A program made the translations under genes and the position numbers. A DNA stretch of 64,000 nucleotides, taken from assembly GCA_036504075.1 (NCBI GenBank), contig DASXVX010000091.1, positions 1 to 64,000 on the forward strand, in the 5' to 3' direction. The stretch's first letter is position 1. Every line of letters starts with the position of its first letter. This document shows, piece by piece, positions 17,765 through 26,414 of this stretch. The notes under the pieces were generated by a model. The model saw nothing but the letters and a program-made list of their open reading frames with translations, was not told the origin of the DNA and did not search any database. The DNA comes from DASXVX01 sp036504075. Its GTDB lineage: Bacteria; Bacillota; Sulfobacillia; Symbiobacteriales; Symbiobacteriaceae.

Positions 17765-18277
17765 TCAGGGGGCCACGTAGACCACTGCGGTGTTCCCGTA
17801 GCCGTAGGCGCCGCCGAACACCTGAATAAAGGATGTGGCCTGAACGAGATACCCACGGGCGTAGACCATGGGCGAGTTGAAGGTCGTCTGGGCCGTGCCG
17901 GCGTAGGGGAACTGCTTGCTGGCATAATAGCTGAGCCCGTCGTTCCGGTTGATCTGCGCCGTGCAGGTAGTCCAGCCGGCGTTGCAAACGATGTGGGCCC
18001 AGGTGGACCGGCAGGTGGGCGAGTAGCGGACCACGATCCGGCCGATCTGATGGCCGTAAATGTCGATCACGCTGGAAGTGGCTGCGGTCTGGGCATCGTT
18101 GCTGCAGCCGGTAACGCCGGGGTCCTGGCCGTCGCAGTTGGCGTCGCTGGGGCTGGACGTACAGCCGGATGCCGCAGCGGCCGGATGGGGGGCGGCGAAG
18201 CCCAGGCTCAGGGAGAGCACAGCCACGATTCCCAGCAGAGCACCCAGGCGCTTTACGAACGTCGAAAACTTCATCAT
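17765..18277 (-). CDS. Secreted DUF2690 family protein
   Basis: A 170-residue exported protein. Residues 1-35 form a signal peptide (Lys/Arg, LGALLGIVAVLSLSLGF, then AAPHPAAAAS). The mature part fits the DUF2690 pattern: CDGQDPGVTGC, a helix-strand reading VIDIYGHQIGRIVVRYSPTC, then TWAHIVC. Six or more Cys suggest disulfides. Function of the family is not established; it is common in actinomycetes. ATG 18277 lies after AAGGAG; the next codon is also ATG. Confidence 0.8.
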   Translation of the reverse strand: MMKFSTFVKRLGALLGIVAVLSLSLGFAAPHPAAAASGCTSSPSDANCDGQDPGVTGCSNDAQTAATSSVIDIYGHQIGRIVVRYSPTCRSTWAHIVCNAGWTTCTAQINRNDGLSYYASKQFPYAGTAQTTFNSPMVYARGYLVQATSFIQVFGGAYGYGNTAVVYVAP

Positions 18278-18454
18278 GCACACGCTCCTTGGTTTGGATT
18301 CCGGCGGGGTGGTGCCCCGTTCCTCACCATCAATCTACCAGAGGCGCCCTACCGGGCCGGCACACCGCGCCTACCGCAGCCCTCATGTGCAAAATCGCGG
18401 CTGTAGGAGCGGTGCAAGGGGTGGGTGGTAGGCTAAGGCCAGGAGGTGAGATAC

Positions 18455-18553
18455 ATGAAGAAGCTGCTGGTACTCCTCGCCGCCGGGGTGTTCACCATCA
18501 TGGCGACGTCGGGCGTGGCCCTCGCCGAGATGATTCAGAAGCCGGGGCACTAA
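18455..18553 (+). CDS. Tiny secreted peptide, 32 aa
   Basis: MKKLLVLLAAGVFTIMATSG is a signal peptide ending VALA, leaving about eight residues EMIQKPGH. AGGAGGTGAG is seven bases upstream of the ATG and a strong terminator follows the stop, so it looks like a complete transcription unit. It is too short for normal gene calling. A secreted signalling pre-peptide of the Phr/PapR style is one possibility; a remnant or signal-only micropeptide is another. Confidence 0.55.
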   Translation: MKKLLVLLAAGVFTIMATSGVALAEMIQKPGH

Positions 18554-18562
18554 ACCGCGCAG

Positions 18563-18608
18563 AAACGGAGCGGGATTGGCCATTTGGTCGCCAATCCCGC
18601 TCCGTTTT
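18563..18608 (+). terminator. Strong Rho-independent terminator
   Basis: About 18-base arms (18563-18580 and 18590-18607) followed by TTTT, directly after the 32-codon peptide gene. Confidence 0.85.
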
Positions 18609-18795
18609 GCCGCGCACCGCACCCAGAGGACCGCAGCAGCACCTTCGGGTAGTGCCGCCTCATCTCGGTTGGGCCAACATGACCAATCGCTCTCCCGGTT
18701 ATCTTACTGGTGGGCGCGTCAGGCAGGGATTTCCGGCCCGGCTGAAGTACTGCTCAGGTAAAAGCGTCTACCGACATCGGGAGGGGGCATTGGCC

Positions 18796-21216
18796 GTGGC
18801 ATGGGTAATCGCCGTCATGCTGGTTCTGACTGTAATGGGGGTTGGGCTCTGGTGGTGGCTCTTCCGTTACTCCCTGCCGCAGGTGAGTGGCACTGTTCGG
18901 GTTGCCGGACTGGGCGACCCGGTCACCATCACCCGCGATCGCTGGGGCGTCCCGCATATCGCCGGCCAATCGCTCGCCGACTGCGCTTACGGCCTCGGCT
19001 ATGCCCACGCCCAGGACCGCTTGTGGCAAATGGAGCTGCAGCGGCGCGTCGGCGCCGGCCGGCTGGCCGAGAGCGTCGGACCGGAGATGCTGGAGACCGA
19101 CCGGTTCCTCCGGCGGCTGGGCCTCCGGCGGGCCGCCGAAGCAGAAGCCGCCCAGCTGGACGAAAGCGAGCGGGCGTTCACGGAGGCCTACTGCCGGGGC
19201 GTGAACGCCTTCGGGGACAAAATGGGCGGGCGGCTCCCCCTGGAGTTCCGGCTGCTGGGGCTGAAGTTCGAGCCCTGGACCCCCGTGGACGTCCTCGCCT
19301 GGGGCAAGGTCATGGCGCTCTCCCTGGTCCACAACTGGGAAGATGAGCTGCTGCGGTACCAGTTGGCCGAGCATGTCGGTCCGGAGCTGGCCGCCCGGCT
19401 CGAGCCAGACTATACGCCGGGAATGCCGCTGACCACCCAACCCATCGGCCCCGGTGCCGCCGACTCCGCCGCCGAACTGCTCCGGCTCTTCGAGGCGGCC
19501 CGTCCGTACCTGATTACCCCGGGCGGCGCCAGCAACAACTGGGTCGTGGCCGGAAACCGGACCGCCACCGGCAAGCCGCTGCTGGCCAACGACCCCCACC
19601 TGGTGCTGTCGATGCCCTCCACCTGGTACGAGGCGCATCTCACCTGCCCCGAGATGGACGTGACCGGCGCCACGCTGCCCGGCGTCCCCGGGGTGGTTAT
19701 CGGCCACAACGCGCACGTGGCCTGGGGCTTTACCGACGCCTTCGCCGATACCGCCGACCTTTTCATCGAGAAGTGGCATCCGACGCAAGCCGCCTGCGAG
19801 TTCCAGGGCCAGTGGGAGCCGGCGGAGGTCCGTCAGGAGATCATCAAAGTCAAGGGCAAGCCGGACGAAGTCGAAACGGTCTACGTCACCCGCCACGGCC
19901 CGGTGCTGGCCGGCGGCCCGCTGGGTCCGGGTCCGGCTCTGGCCCTCCGTTGGGTGGCCCTGGACCCCGGCCATTCGATGCGGGCCATCCGGGGGCTTAA
20001 CGCCGCCCACAGCGCCGTCGAAGTGCGGGAGGCCCTCCGGGACTGGCCCGCTCCTGCGCTGAACATGGTCTTCGCCGACATGGACGGCAACATCGGCTAC
20101 CTCATGTGCGGCTCGGTCCCCATCCGCAAAAGCGGCACGGGCCTGACGCCGGTGCCCGGCTGGACCGGCGAGCACGAGTGGACCGGCTGGATTCCGTTCG
20201 AAGAACTGCCGCAGATCATGAACCCCGATTCGGGCTTCATCGCCACCGCCAACAACAAGGTGGTGGACCACACCTACCGCCACCACATCTCCTGGGACTA
20301 CATGCCCGGCTACCGGGCGGCGCGCATTCTCCAGCGGCTGAAGACCACCGAAGGCCTGACCGTTCAGGACTGCGCCGAAATTCAGGTGGATGTTTACTCC
20401 ATTCCCGGCGAGGAGTTCGCCACGCACTGCCGGGACCTGAAGCCCGATGATCCCCTGGAGCAGAAGGCGCTGAAGGCGCTTCTGAGCTGGGACGGCTACC
20501 TGCGGCCGGGCTCGGTGGGCGGGGCCGTCTATGAGGCGATGGCCGATGCCGCCCTGCGCCGGGCGTACGGACCCGCCATGGGCGACGAACTGATGGGCTA
20601 CTGGCTGGGCAAAGCCTACCACGGCCTGGCTCAGGCGAACGCCCGAGTCGGGCGGGCCACCACGGCGCTGCTGCGGGACCTGCGGAAGCGGGAATCCGGC
20701 TTCCCGCTGGGTCCCACCGCCACCGGCGTCGACCGGGCGGCCGACTGCGACGGCGCCGAACTCTGGCGCTGCCTGCTGTCGCACGCGCTGACCGATGCCG
20801 TGGCCTACCTGCGCCGGACGCTGGGCGACGACCCATCCCACTGGCAGTGGGGCCAACTCCACCGGCTCAAGTTCGGCCATCCCATGAGCGCCATCAAGCT
20901 GCTACGGCCGATTTTCAAGCGGGTCGACCTGCCCATCGGCGGCGACATGTCCACCCCCTGCCAGACCGCGTTTGTGCCTCACGCCCCGTTCACCGCCAGC
21001 GCCTGGGCGCCGTCGTACCGGCAGGTGGTCGATTTCGCCGACCTGGAGGCCTCGGTCTGCGTCCTCCCCGGCGGGCAGTCGGGCCAGCCCGGCAGCCGCC
21101 ACTACCTGGACCTGCTGCCGCTCTGGCACCAGGGCGAACTGCATCCCATGATTTTCGGGCAGGGGGCCGTGCTGGCCAACGCCGAGTCGGTCCTGAGGTT
21201 GGAGCCGGAGGCCTGA
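18796..21216 (+). CDS. Membrane-anchored penicillin acylase family protein
   Basis: An N-terminal nucleophile (Ntn) hydrolase of 806 residues. One membrane helix (about 3-28) anchors it with the enzyme outside. The alpha-chain region shows GVPHI and AYGLGYAHAQDRLWQMELQ; the autocatalytic cleavage site and nucleophile are Gly-Ala-Ser246 in GGASNNWVV, followed by LLANDPHL and the typical TSFTPYPF-like region is replaced by an HNAHVAWGFTDAFAD stretch. Members hydrolyse amides such as penicillins, acyl-homoserine lactones or cyclic imides; substrate cannot be told. GTG 18796 follows GGGAGGGGG; the open frame extends 209 codons further upstream but those residues resemble nothing. Confidence 0.92.
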   Translation: MAWVIAVMLVLTVMGVGLWWWLFRYSLPQVSGTVRVAGLGDPVTITRDRWGVPHIAGQSLADCAYGLGYAHAQDRLWQMELQRRVGAGRLAESVGPEMLETDRFLRRLGLRRAAEAEAAQLDESERAFTEAYCRGVNAFGDKMGGRLPLEFRLLGLKFEPWTPVDVLAWGKVMALSLVHNWEDELLRYQLAEHVGPELAARLEPDYTPGMPLTTQPIGPGAADSAAELLRLFEAARPYLITPGGASNNWVVAGNRTATGKPLLANDPHLVLSMPSTWYEAHLTCPEMDVTGATLPGVPGVVIGHNAHVAWGFTDAFADTADLFIEKWHPTQAACEFQGQWEPAEVRQEIIKVKGKPDEVETVYVTRHGPVLAGGPLGPGPALALRWVALDPGHSMRAIRGLNAAHSAVEVREALRDWPAPALNMVFADMDGNIGYLMCGSVPIRKSGTGLTPVPGWTGEHEWTGWIPFEELPQIMNPDSGFIATANNKVVDHTYRHHISWDYMPGYRAARILQRLKTTEGLTVQDCAEIQVDVYSIPGEEFATHCRDLKPDDPLEQKALKALLSWDGYLRPGSVGGAVYEAMADAALRRAYGPAMGDELMGYWLGKAYHGLAQANARVGRATTALLRDLRKRESGFPLGPTATGVDRAADCDGAELWRCLLSHALTDAVAYLRRTLGDDPSHWQWGQLHRLKFGHPMSAIKLLRPIFKRVDLPIGGDMSTPCQTAFVPHAPFTASAWAPSYRQVVDFADLEASVCVLPGGQSGQPGSRHYLDLLPLWHQGELHPMIFGQGAVLANAESVLRLEPEA

Positions 21217-21233
21217 CGAACTACACAATGCGC

Positions 21234-21264
21234 GGAGGCAGCACGGGTTGTGCTGCCTCCTTTG
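21234..21264 (+). terminator. Terminator of the penicillin acylase gene
   Basis: GGAGGCAGCAC pairs with GTGCTGCCTCC and is followed by TTTGTT. Confidence 0.8.
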
Positions 21265-21346
21265 TTCGCGTCGGACGAATCCGTTCCGGGCATCTCATCG
21301 TCATAATAGAGCGGGATTTCACCAAACTCCATCTGCGGAGGTCTCC

Positions 21347-21946
21347 ATGAAGCGTATTCTTGCGCCCGTTCTCCTTGCAACCCTGCTGCTGGGAGCCTGC
21401 CGGCAGGGTACCGGGGCTCCGGTAAATCCTCCGGGGCAGGCGACGCCGAGCGGGGGTGCCGTTCCGGAAGCCACACCGATCGCGCACCCCGCTCCTTACG
21501 ACCAGGCCCAGGTGCAGTTGAAAGCCGGCAACTTCCCGGCGGCGGTTGATCTCCTGAAAGCCGCCGTGTCCGGCGACCCCCAGAACGCTCGGGCATACAA
21601 CGACCTCTGTTTCGCCTACATCCGGCTGCAAAGCTGGCCCGAGGCGGTCGCGGCCGGAGAGGCTGCACTTCGACTTGACCCATCCATTCCGGGTGCGAAG
21701 TTCAACGCGGGCCGGGCCTATCTGGGCGCGAAACAATACAGCCAAGCCCAGGACAATCTCTTGTCGGCCTACCGGAAAGACGAGCAGAATCAAGATATCG
21801 CCTGGTATCTGGGCCTTGCCTACGAAGGAAACCAGAAGTTGCCGGCGGCGCTGGCGCGAAAGCACTGGCCCGCCAACCCGGGGACCCGGAATTCCAGGCG
21901 GCCGTCCAGCGACTCGATGCGGCCCTCGCCGCCGAGCGGAAAATGA
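21347..21946 (+). CDS. TPR lipoprotein, N-terminal part (frameshifted)
   Basis: ATG 21347 follows GCGGAGG. The first 20 residues are a lipoprotein signal with lipobox LLLGAC. Residues 45-160 hold three TPR-like units (AQVQLKAGNFPAAVDLLKAA, ARAYNDLCFAYIRLQSWPEA, YSQAQDNLLSAYRKD). After about residue 168 the frame turns into an Arg/Ser/Pro-rich tail, whereas the next frame continues the TPR (KALARQPGDPEF...). A one-base deletion near 21852-21862 would explain this. The intact gene would run 21347-22644. Confidence 0.75.
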   Translation: MKRILAPVLLATLLLGACRQGTGAPVNPPGQATPSGGAVPEATPIAHPAPYDQAQVQLKAGNFPAAVDLLKAAVSGDPQNARAYNDLCFAYIRLQSWPEAVAAGEAALRLDPSIPGAKFNAGRAYLGAKQYSQAQDNLLSAYRKDEQNQDIAWYLGLAYEGNQKLPAALARKHWPANPGTRNSRRPSSDSMRPSPPSGK

Positions 21947-22644
21947 TCCTGCGGGCCGACCTGACCGGAGACAGCCTTCCGGAAGAAGTCTGGGCCGGAC
22001 CGGGTCAACTGCGGGTGCTCTCCGCTTCCGGGAAGAAGATGCTCACGCTCAGTGCGGACCGAGTGGCACGCTTCACAGACTTCAGAGCAGAAGCGGTGGA
22101 CCTGGGAACGCCGCTGCCAGTGCTCTGGATTGAGGCCGGACCCAGTTGCCCCGCCGGAAATGAGCACGGATTCTACGCGTATGACAAGGCGACGGACCAG
22201 CTCCGGGAGCTGCTCTGGTTCGGCTGTGCCACTGTCGTTCACTTCGACAAGGAGAAACGTATGGTCTCGTTTGCCCAGCGGGTTATACCCGCCTACGACT
22301 CCTACACCTACCGGTATGACGGCACGGACTTGGTCCAAACCGGCAGCTATTCTTCCGTGGTGCCGCAATTCGTAACGCCAGGTAATGTCGGACTTGCCCT
22401 CAGCATCATACTGGGCAACCAGGGGCATGATGGCGGGCTCATTACAGACGTTGCCGTCAGAGACGCATTTGTGCGGACCTGGTCGGGCAAGGGAGCGGAC
22501 GTGTCGGTCACCGGCCCTGAGGCATACGGCAGGGAGTTCACCGGCGTCATCACCGTCACAAACGGCAGCCGGACGGCCACCGGAACCATCCACATGGTCG
22601 AGTCCAAAGATGCGTGGTACGTGGACCGGCTAGACGTGAAATAG
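21943..22644 (+). CDS. C-terminal part of the frameshifted TPR lipoprotein
   Basis: This frame has no ribosome site at its first ATG and continues upstream in frame as a TPR helix (ALARQPGDPEFQAAVQRLDA, about 21861-21920). The rest is a beta-rich extracellular domain (ILRADLTGDSLPEEVWAGPG, then ESKDAWYVDRLDVK at the end). It is best read as the distal half of the lipoprotein starting at 21347. No known family was recognised for the C-terminal domain. Confidence 0.6.
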   Translation: MILRADLTGDSLPEEVWAGPGQLRVLSASGKKMLTLSADRVARFTDFRAEAVDLGTPLPVLWIEAGPSCPAGNEHGFYAYDKATDQLRELLWFGCATVVHFDKEKRMVSFAQRVIPAYDSYTYRYDGTDLVQTGSYSSVVPQFVTPGNVGLALSIILGNQGHDGGLITDVAVRDAFVRTWSGKGADVSVTGPEAYGREFTGVITVTNGSRTATGTIHMVESKDAWYVDRLDVK

Positions 22645-22698
22645 CGCGAAGGAAGCCCGCCCAGTCCGGGAGACCGGGAGCGTGCCCGACAAACATGC

Positions 22699-22922
22699 AT
22701 TCAGATGCCCATTGCATGCGCGTCATCTCCATTCAGATGCCCATTGCATGCGCGTCATCTCCATTCGGATGCCGATCACATGCGCGTCATCTCCATTCGG
22801 ATGCCGATTGCATGCGCGTCATCTCAATGTGGATGCCGATCACATGCGCGTCATCTCAATGCGGATGCCGATCGCATGCGCGTCACATCAATGCGGATGC
22901 CCATTGCGTGCCCGACACATGG
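22699..22922. repeat. 32-bp tandem repeat array, seven units
   Basis: Units begin at 22699, 22731, 22763, 22795, 22827, 22859 and 22891 and drift gradually from one end to the other. Each contains GCATGC-like and GATGCC...GTCATC motifs. The sequence GCGTGCCCGAC occurs both just before unit 1 and inside unit 7. There are no unique spacers, so this is not CRISPR. The rest of 22645-22968 is a terminator. Confidence 0.9.
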
Positions 22923-22932
22923 CAAGATCACC

Positions 22933-22961
22933 AAAAGGCGAGGCAGTCGTGCCTCGCCTTT
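22933..22961. terminator. Bidirectional terminator
   Basis: AAAGGCGAGGCA and its complement with a four-base loop lie directly downstream of the FrnE-like selenoprotein gene; the minus-strand tail is TTTT. Confidence 0.8.
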
Positions 22962-22968
22962 CCGCGCG

Positions 22969-23580
22969 CTATTCTTCGAGCTTGATCAGCCCGTCGCCCC
23001 GGCAGCGCCGGATGGCCCGCAGCAGGTCCGCCTCGCTCTGCAGGCCCCGGGCGGCGACCCGCCCGTCGAAAATGAAGTACGGCACGGCATCGATCAGGTT
23101 GATGCGCGCCAGCCGCTCCTCCTGCTGCACCTGCGCCCGCAGTTCGCCCTGCTCCAGGCAGGCCCGCAGGCCCACCGGGTCGAGCCCGGCGGCGAGCCCC
23201 ACATCTGCCAGCACTTCGATCTGTCCGATGTCGCGGCCATCCTGGAAGAAGGCCCGGAAAATCGCACCCGCCATGGCCATCTCCCGGCCCTGCAGCCGGG
23301 CGTAGGCCGCCGCCTCGTGCGCCAGCCGGGTCCGGGGCTGGACGGGCGGCCGGACCATGGTCACGCCCATCTCCCGGCTCAGAGGCAGCACATTCCGCTC
23401 CCAGGCATTCCTGATGTAGTCGCCGTTGGGGTCAAGCAAGGGCGCCGGCTCGGGCCGAAGTTCAAAGGGGCGCCAGATGACGTGAATCTCTTCGATCTGG
23501 CCAACACGGGCCAGCGGCGTCTCCGCCAAATAGCAGTAGGGTCAGACGAAATCGGAGAAGACCTCTACGGTTACAGCCAT
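22969..23580 (-). CDS. FrnE/DsbA-like oxidoreductase, probable selenoprotein (UPYC)
   Basis: A cytosolic thioredoxin-fold oxidoreductase of the FrnE type, 203 residues if the TGA at 23542-23544 is read as selenocysteine. Translation starts at ATG 23580 after GGAGGGAT and reads MAVTVEVFSDFV-U-PYCYLA, so codon 13 (TGA) falls exactly where homologs have the first Cys of CPYC/CPWC. Downstream are WRPFELRPE, a helical insertion and the cis-Pro loop AVPYFIFDG, all family features. A small stem with a GAGA loop lies about 14-27 bases 3' of the TGA and could serve in a bacterial SECIS. Without recoding the active site would be lost and the remaining frame would start at a TTG without ribosome site. 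Confidence 0.85.
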
Positions 23581-23650
23581 CGGGCTATCCCTCCGCGATT
23601 GCAGCTTTAACGATAGTCTGCCACCGGCGAACGCCGGCGTCCAGTCCGAA

Positions 23651-23681
23651 GAAAAGCCCATGGCGTCGACCGCCATGGGCT
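23651..23681 (-). terminator. Terminator of the amidase gene
   Basis: AGCCCATGGCG and CGCCATGGGCT pair around a five-base loop, with minus-strand TTTTC after it. Confidence 0.8.
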
Positions 23682-23688
23682 GCTGGTG

Positions 23689-26178
23689 CTAGTCTGTCCG
23701 CTCGGCGTAGAACCGCTCCAGCGCCTGGACGATCGCCTGCGCGACCTTGTCCTGGTAGGCGCTCTGCTTGGCCGCCGCCCCTTCGATGGGACTGCTGATG
23801 AAGCCCACTTCCAGCAAGGCGGCCGGCGCATCGGTATTGCGGGTCACGTACATGAGGTCCGGGCGGGCGCCCCGGTTGACCTGCTTCAGGGCCACCGGCA
23901 CCTGGTCCTGGAGGGACCGGGCCAGCGCGCCGGCCCGCTCGCCGTTCAGCGTGTTGGCGGTATAGTACGTCTCGGTCCCGGCGCTGCCGCTGCCGCCGGC
24001 GTTGTGGTGAATCGAGAGGAACAGGTCCACTCGGAGTTCGTTGGCCATGCGAACCCGGTAGCCCAGGTCGGCGTGGGTAATGTCGTCGCCGGAGCGGAGC
24101 ACTTCTGCCGGGGCCGAACGCACGTCGGTGGCCCGGGTCATGTAGAGCATCGCACCCTTGGCTGCGAGCAAAGCCCGGACGCGCAGCGCCACCTGCAGGT
24201 TGACATCCTTCTCGCGGACGCCCAGCAAGGCGTTGACCGCGCCGGTATCGTCGCCGCCATGGCCGGGGTCCAGCACAATCACTTTGCCCGTGAGGCCCGG
24301 TTTGTACAGGTGCAATTCAAACCCGCCGGTGATGCGCTTCAAGGCGTAAGGCCGCCGGGAAGCCACGGTCAGGCGGGCGCCATCGGGCGTCGTCGTAAGG
24401 CGGGCGCCGGCCGGGAGCGCCACAAATGATGCGGTCTTGGCCCCGGGGAAGTCGACCATGGTGTCCGGGCCGGCACCAGACGATTTGGGGGCCACGGGGC
24501 CGTCGACCAGCACCGTGTAAATCGTCCGGTCGGCGAAGTCCTGCACGGCAACACTCCTGAGCATGGGCCGCAGTTCGACGGCAATTTTGCCGGCCTGCCG
24601 TTCCACCACGGTCCAGGAGGGCATTCCCTCCAGACTGAGTCCGAACCCGGTCGGACCGCCGGAGAGTGCATGCGCCCCGGCGTACTCCACCGGCAGCGCC
24701 ACGGTGCTTGCCCAGCCGGTCGCCACCGGGATGCGCAGGGTCGTCCCATCTACGATCGGATCACCGGGCTGTTTCCCCGGCGTCTCCACCTCCAGGCGGA
24801 GCACGCCCGGAGCCGTGACCCGCAGGGTGGCCTGCACGCCGGTCTGGGTGAGAGCCGGGGTGAGAGCCGGGGTGAGAGCCGGGGCCGGGGTCGGGGTGGG
24901 AGCCGGGGCCGGGGTGGGAGCCGGGGCCGGGATGGGGGCCGGGGTCCCGGCGGGGGCGGGCGCCGTGAAATTCCCGTTCACCCAGCCCACCAGGGCGCTG
25001 GAGGACTTCACTTTCAGCCACGGGGCGGCGCCGGTCTCCAGGACCTGAAGCGCTTCGCCCTTGGGCAGAATGGCGAGTACTTTGTCCTGTACGGACGGCC
25101 CTTGCCGGAAATTCGCGCCTCCGGGATCGCTCACCACACGCCGGCCGGTCTGGCCCGGGGCCTGACCCGCGACCGGGGCAGGAGCTGGAGTCGGGGCTGG
25201 AGTGGGAGCTGGAGCCGGGGTTGGAGCCGGGGTTGGAGCCGGGGTTGGAGCCGGGGCCGGGGCCGGGGCTGGAGACGGGGCCAGGGTGATCGACCCGATC
25301 GACCAGCGGCCCTCGTCAAGGCTGCAGGCCACCGCCCCGTCATTCACGACCGCCGCCTTGCCGGACAGCCAGCCGGTGACGCCCCGCGGCGTCGTGACCT
25401 TGACCCACCCCTCGGCGGCGTCCAGGAACTTCAAGGACTCGCCGGCCCTGGTCGAATCCAACCTGTCATACACTTCGCTGTCGCGACCCAGGTAGACCCC
25501 CGCCGCCACCGCCGCCTTGACCGTCTTGGCCCCCACGGGCGAAACCGAGGTCGGCGCCTGTGGCGGCAGCCACGGCACGGTGCCCGCCGGGGCCGGAGGC
25601 ACCAGCGTTTCAACCGGCAGGACCGGGACGACCGGCGGAGCCGCAGGCTTGACCGGCGGCTGAACCGGTGGCTGAACCGGCGGCTTGACCGGCGGCTGGA
25701 CCGGTGGCTGGACCGGAGCGGCGACCCGCTTCATGTACTGGGCCGCCACCCAGCCCTCCGTCCCGCCGTTCGTCCGAATGCGCCACCAGGTGCCCGAAGT
25801 CTCCAGCAGGCGCACCTGCTCGTCCTTTTTGATGGACGCCAACACCGGCGCCGACGTGGACGGCTCTTTGCGGACGTTGAGCACGTCCGTGGTGGCCGCG
25901 CCGAATGCCTCCTCGCCGGCGTAGCTGATGCGACTGACCCAGCCGGCCACCCAGGCTTCCTTGCCGTCCGCAGTCCGCACTTTGACCCAGTCGCCCTGCT
26001 GATCCAGCACTTGTACCGATTGGCTCACGCCCAGGATGCCAATGACCTTATACCCCGTACCGGGGCCGCTACGCAGATTGAGTCCGTCTGCATCCAGAGG
26101 CCGGAGCGTCGCTGCCTCGGCGAGGCCAGATGTTCCCATCACCAGGAGCAGGGCCACCGTTGCCGCCATGCGCTTCAA
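23689..26178 (-). CDS. Secreted N-acetylmuramoyl-L-alanine amidase with four SH3 repeats
   Basis: 829 residues: signal peptide (MAATVALLLVMGTSGLAEA), four bacterial SH3 domains (LNLRSGPGTGYKVIG..., LNVRKEPSTSAPVLA..., YDRLDSTRAG..., ANFRQGPSVQDKV...) separated by Pro-rich linkers of PPVQ/PPVK and PAPTPAP repeats, an AMIN-like beta domain and a C-terminal Amidase_3 domain. Zinc and catalytic residues are visible in DPGHGG, VREKDVNLQ, SIHHNAG and LLEVGFIS. It cleaves the MurNAc-L-Ala bond in peptidoglycan. I chose the TTG at 26178 because AAGGAG lies nine bases upstream; the open frame runs on to 26526 without a signal sequence at its start. Confidence 0.93.
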   Translation of the reverse strand: MKRMAATVALLLVMGTSGLAEAATLRPLDADGLNLRSGPGTGYKVIGILGVSQSVQVLDQQGDWVKVRTADGKEAWVAGWVSRISYAGEEAFGAATTDVLNVRKEPSTSAPVLASIKKDEQVRLLETSGTWWRIRTNGGTEGWVAAQYMKRVAAPVQPPVQPPVKPPVQPPVQPPVKPAAPPVVPVLPVETLVPPAPAGTVPWLPPQAPTSVSPVGAKTVKAAVAAGVYLGRDSEVYDRLDSTRAGESLKFLDAAEGWVKVTTPRGVTGWLSGKAAVVNDGAVACSLDEGRWSIGSITLAPSPAPAPAPAPTPAPTPAPTPAPAPTPAPTPAPAPVAGQAPGQTGRRVVSDPGGANFRQGPSVQDKVLAILPKGEALQVLETGAAPWLKVKSSSALVGWVNGNFTAPAPAGTPAPIPAPAPTPAPAPTPTPAPALTPALTPALTQTGVQATLRVTAPGVLRLEVETPGKQPGDPIVDGTTLRIPVATGWASTVALPVEYAGAHALSGGPTGFGLSLEGMPSWTVVERQAGKIAVELRPMLRSVAVQDFADRTIYTVLVDGPVAPKSSGAGPDTMVDFPGAKTASFVALPAGARLTTTPDGARLTVASRRPYALKRITGGFELHLYKPGLTGKVIVLDPGHGGDDTGAVNALLGVREKDVNLQVALRVRALLAAKGAMLYMTRATDVRSAPAEVLRSGDDITHADLGYRVRMANELRVDLFLSIHHNAGGSGSAGTETYYTANTLNGERAGALARSLQDQVPVALKQVNRGARPDLMYVTRNTDAPAALLEVGFISSPIEGAAAKQSAYQDKVAQAIVQALERFYAERTD
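24840..25280 (-). repeat. Low-complexity Pro/Ala/Thr linker repeats
   Basis: Two blocks (about 24840-24970 and 25165-25280) of short GGGGCTGGAGT-like repeats encode PAPTPAP linkers in the amidase; a third, PPVQPPVKP block lies at about 25640-25720. Confidence 0.8.
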
Positions 26179-26414
26179 ACCCGCTTCACTCCTTGCGGGG
26201 ACATATCGTAGGTTAGACGATGCTACATTGTGATAAGTTTCGCCTAGCACCACTTTTTCCCTGCAATGAGTTAGCGCTTCAATGTTCAGTTTTGTGTCAA
26301 CACAGCCCACGCCGAAGCAGAACACAGGAAAAAGCTCCTGTCTCCGACCCTTTCGGGCCGGCGAACCCTCTACCTGACGTAGGTCACCTGGCCGAGCTTC
26401 ACCAACTCCCTCGT

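Noticed and set aside
18169..18795. 209-codon N-terminal extension of penicillin acylase
   Set aside because: It overlaps the 32-aa peptide, its terminator and the DUF2690 promoter region, and the GTG at 18796 has a strong ribosome site.
21850..21866. Programmed -1 frameshift in the TPR lipoprotein
   Set aside because: No canonical slippery heptamer (GCGAAAG only) or clear downstream structure; a deletion or sequence error is simpler.
22699..22922. CRISPR array
   Set aside because: Units are contiguous with no unique spacers, vary along the array, and no cas gene is near.
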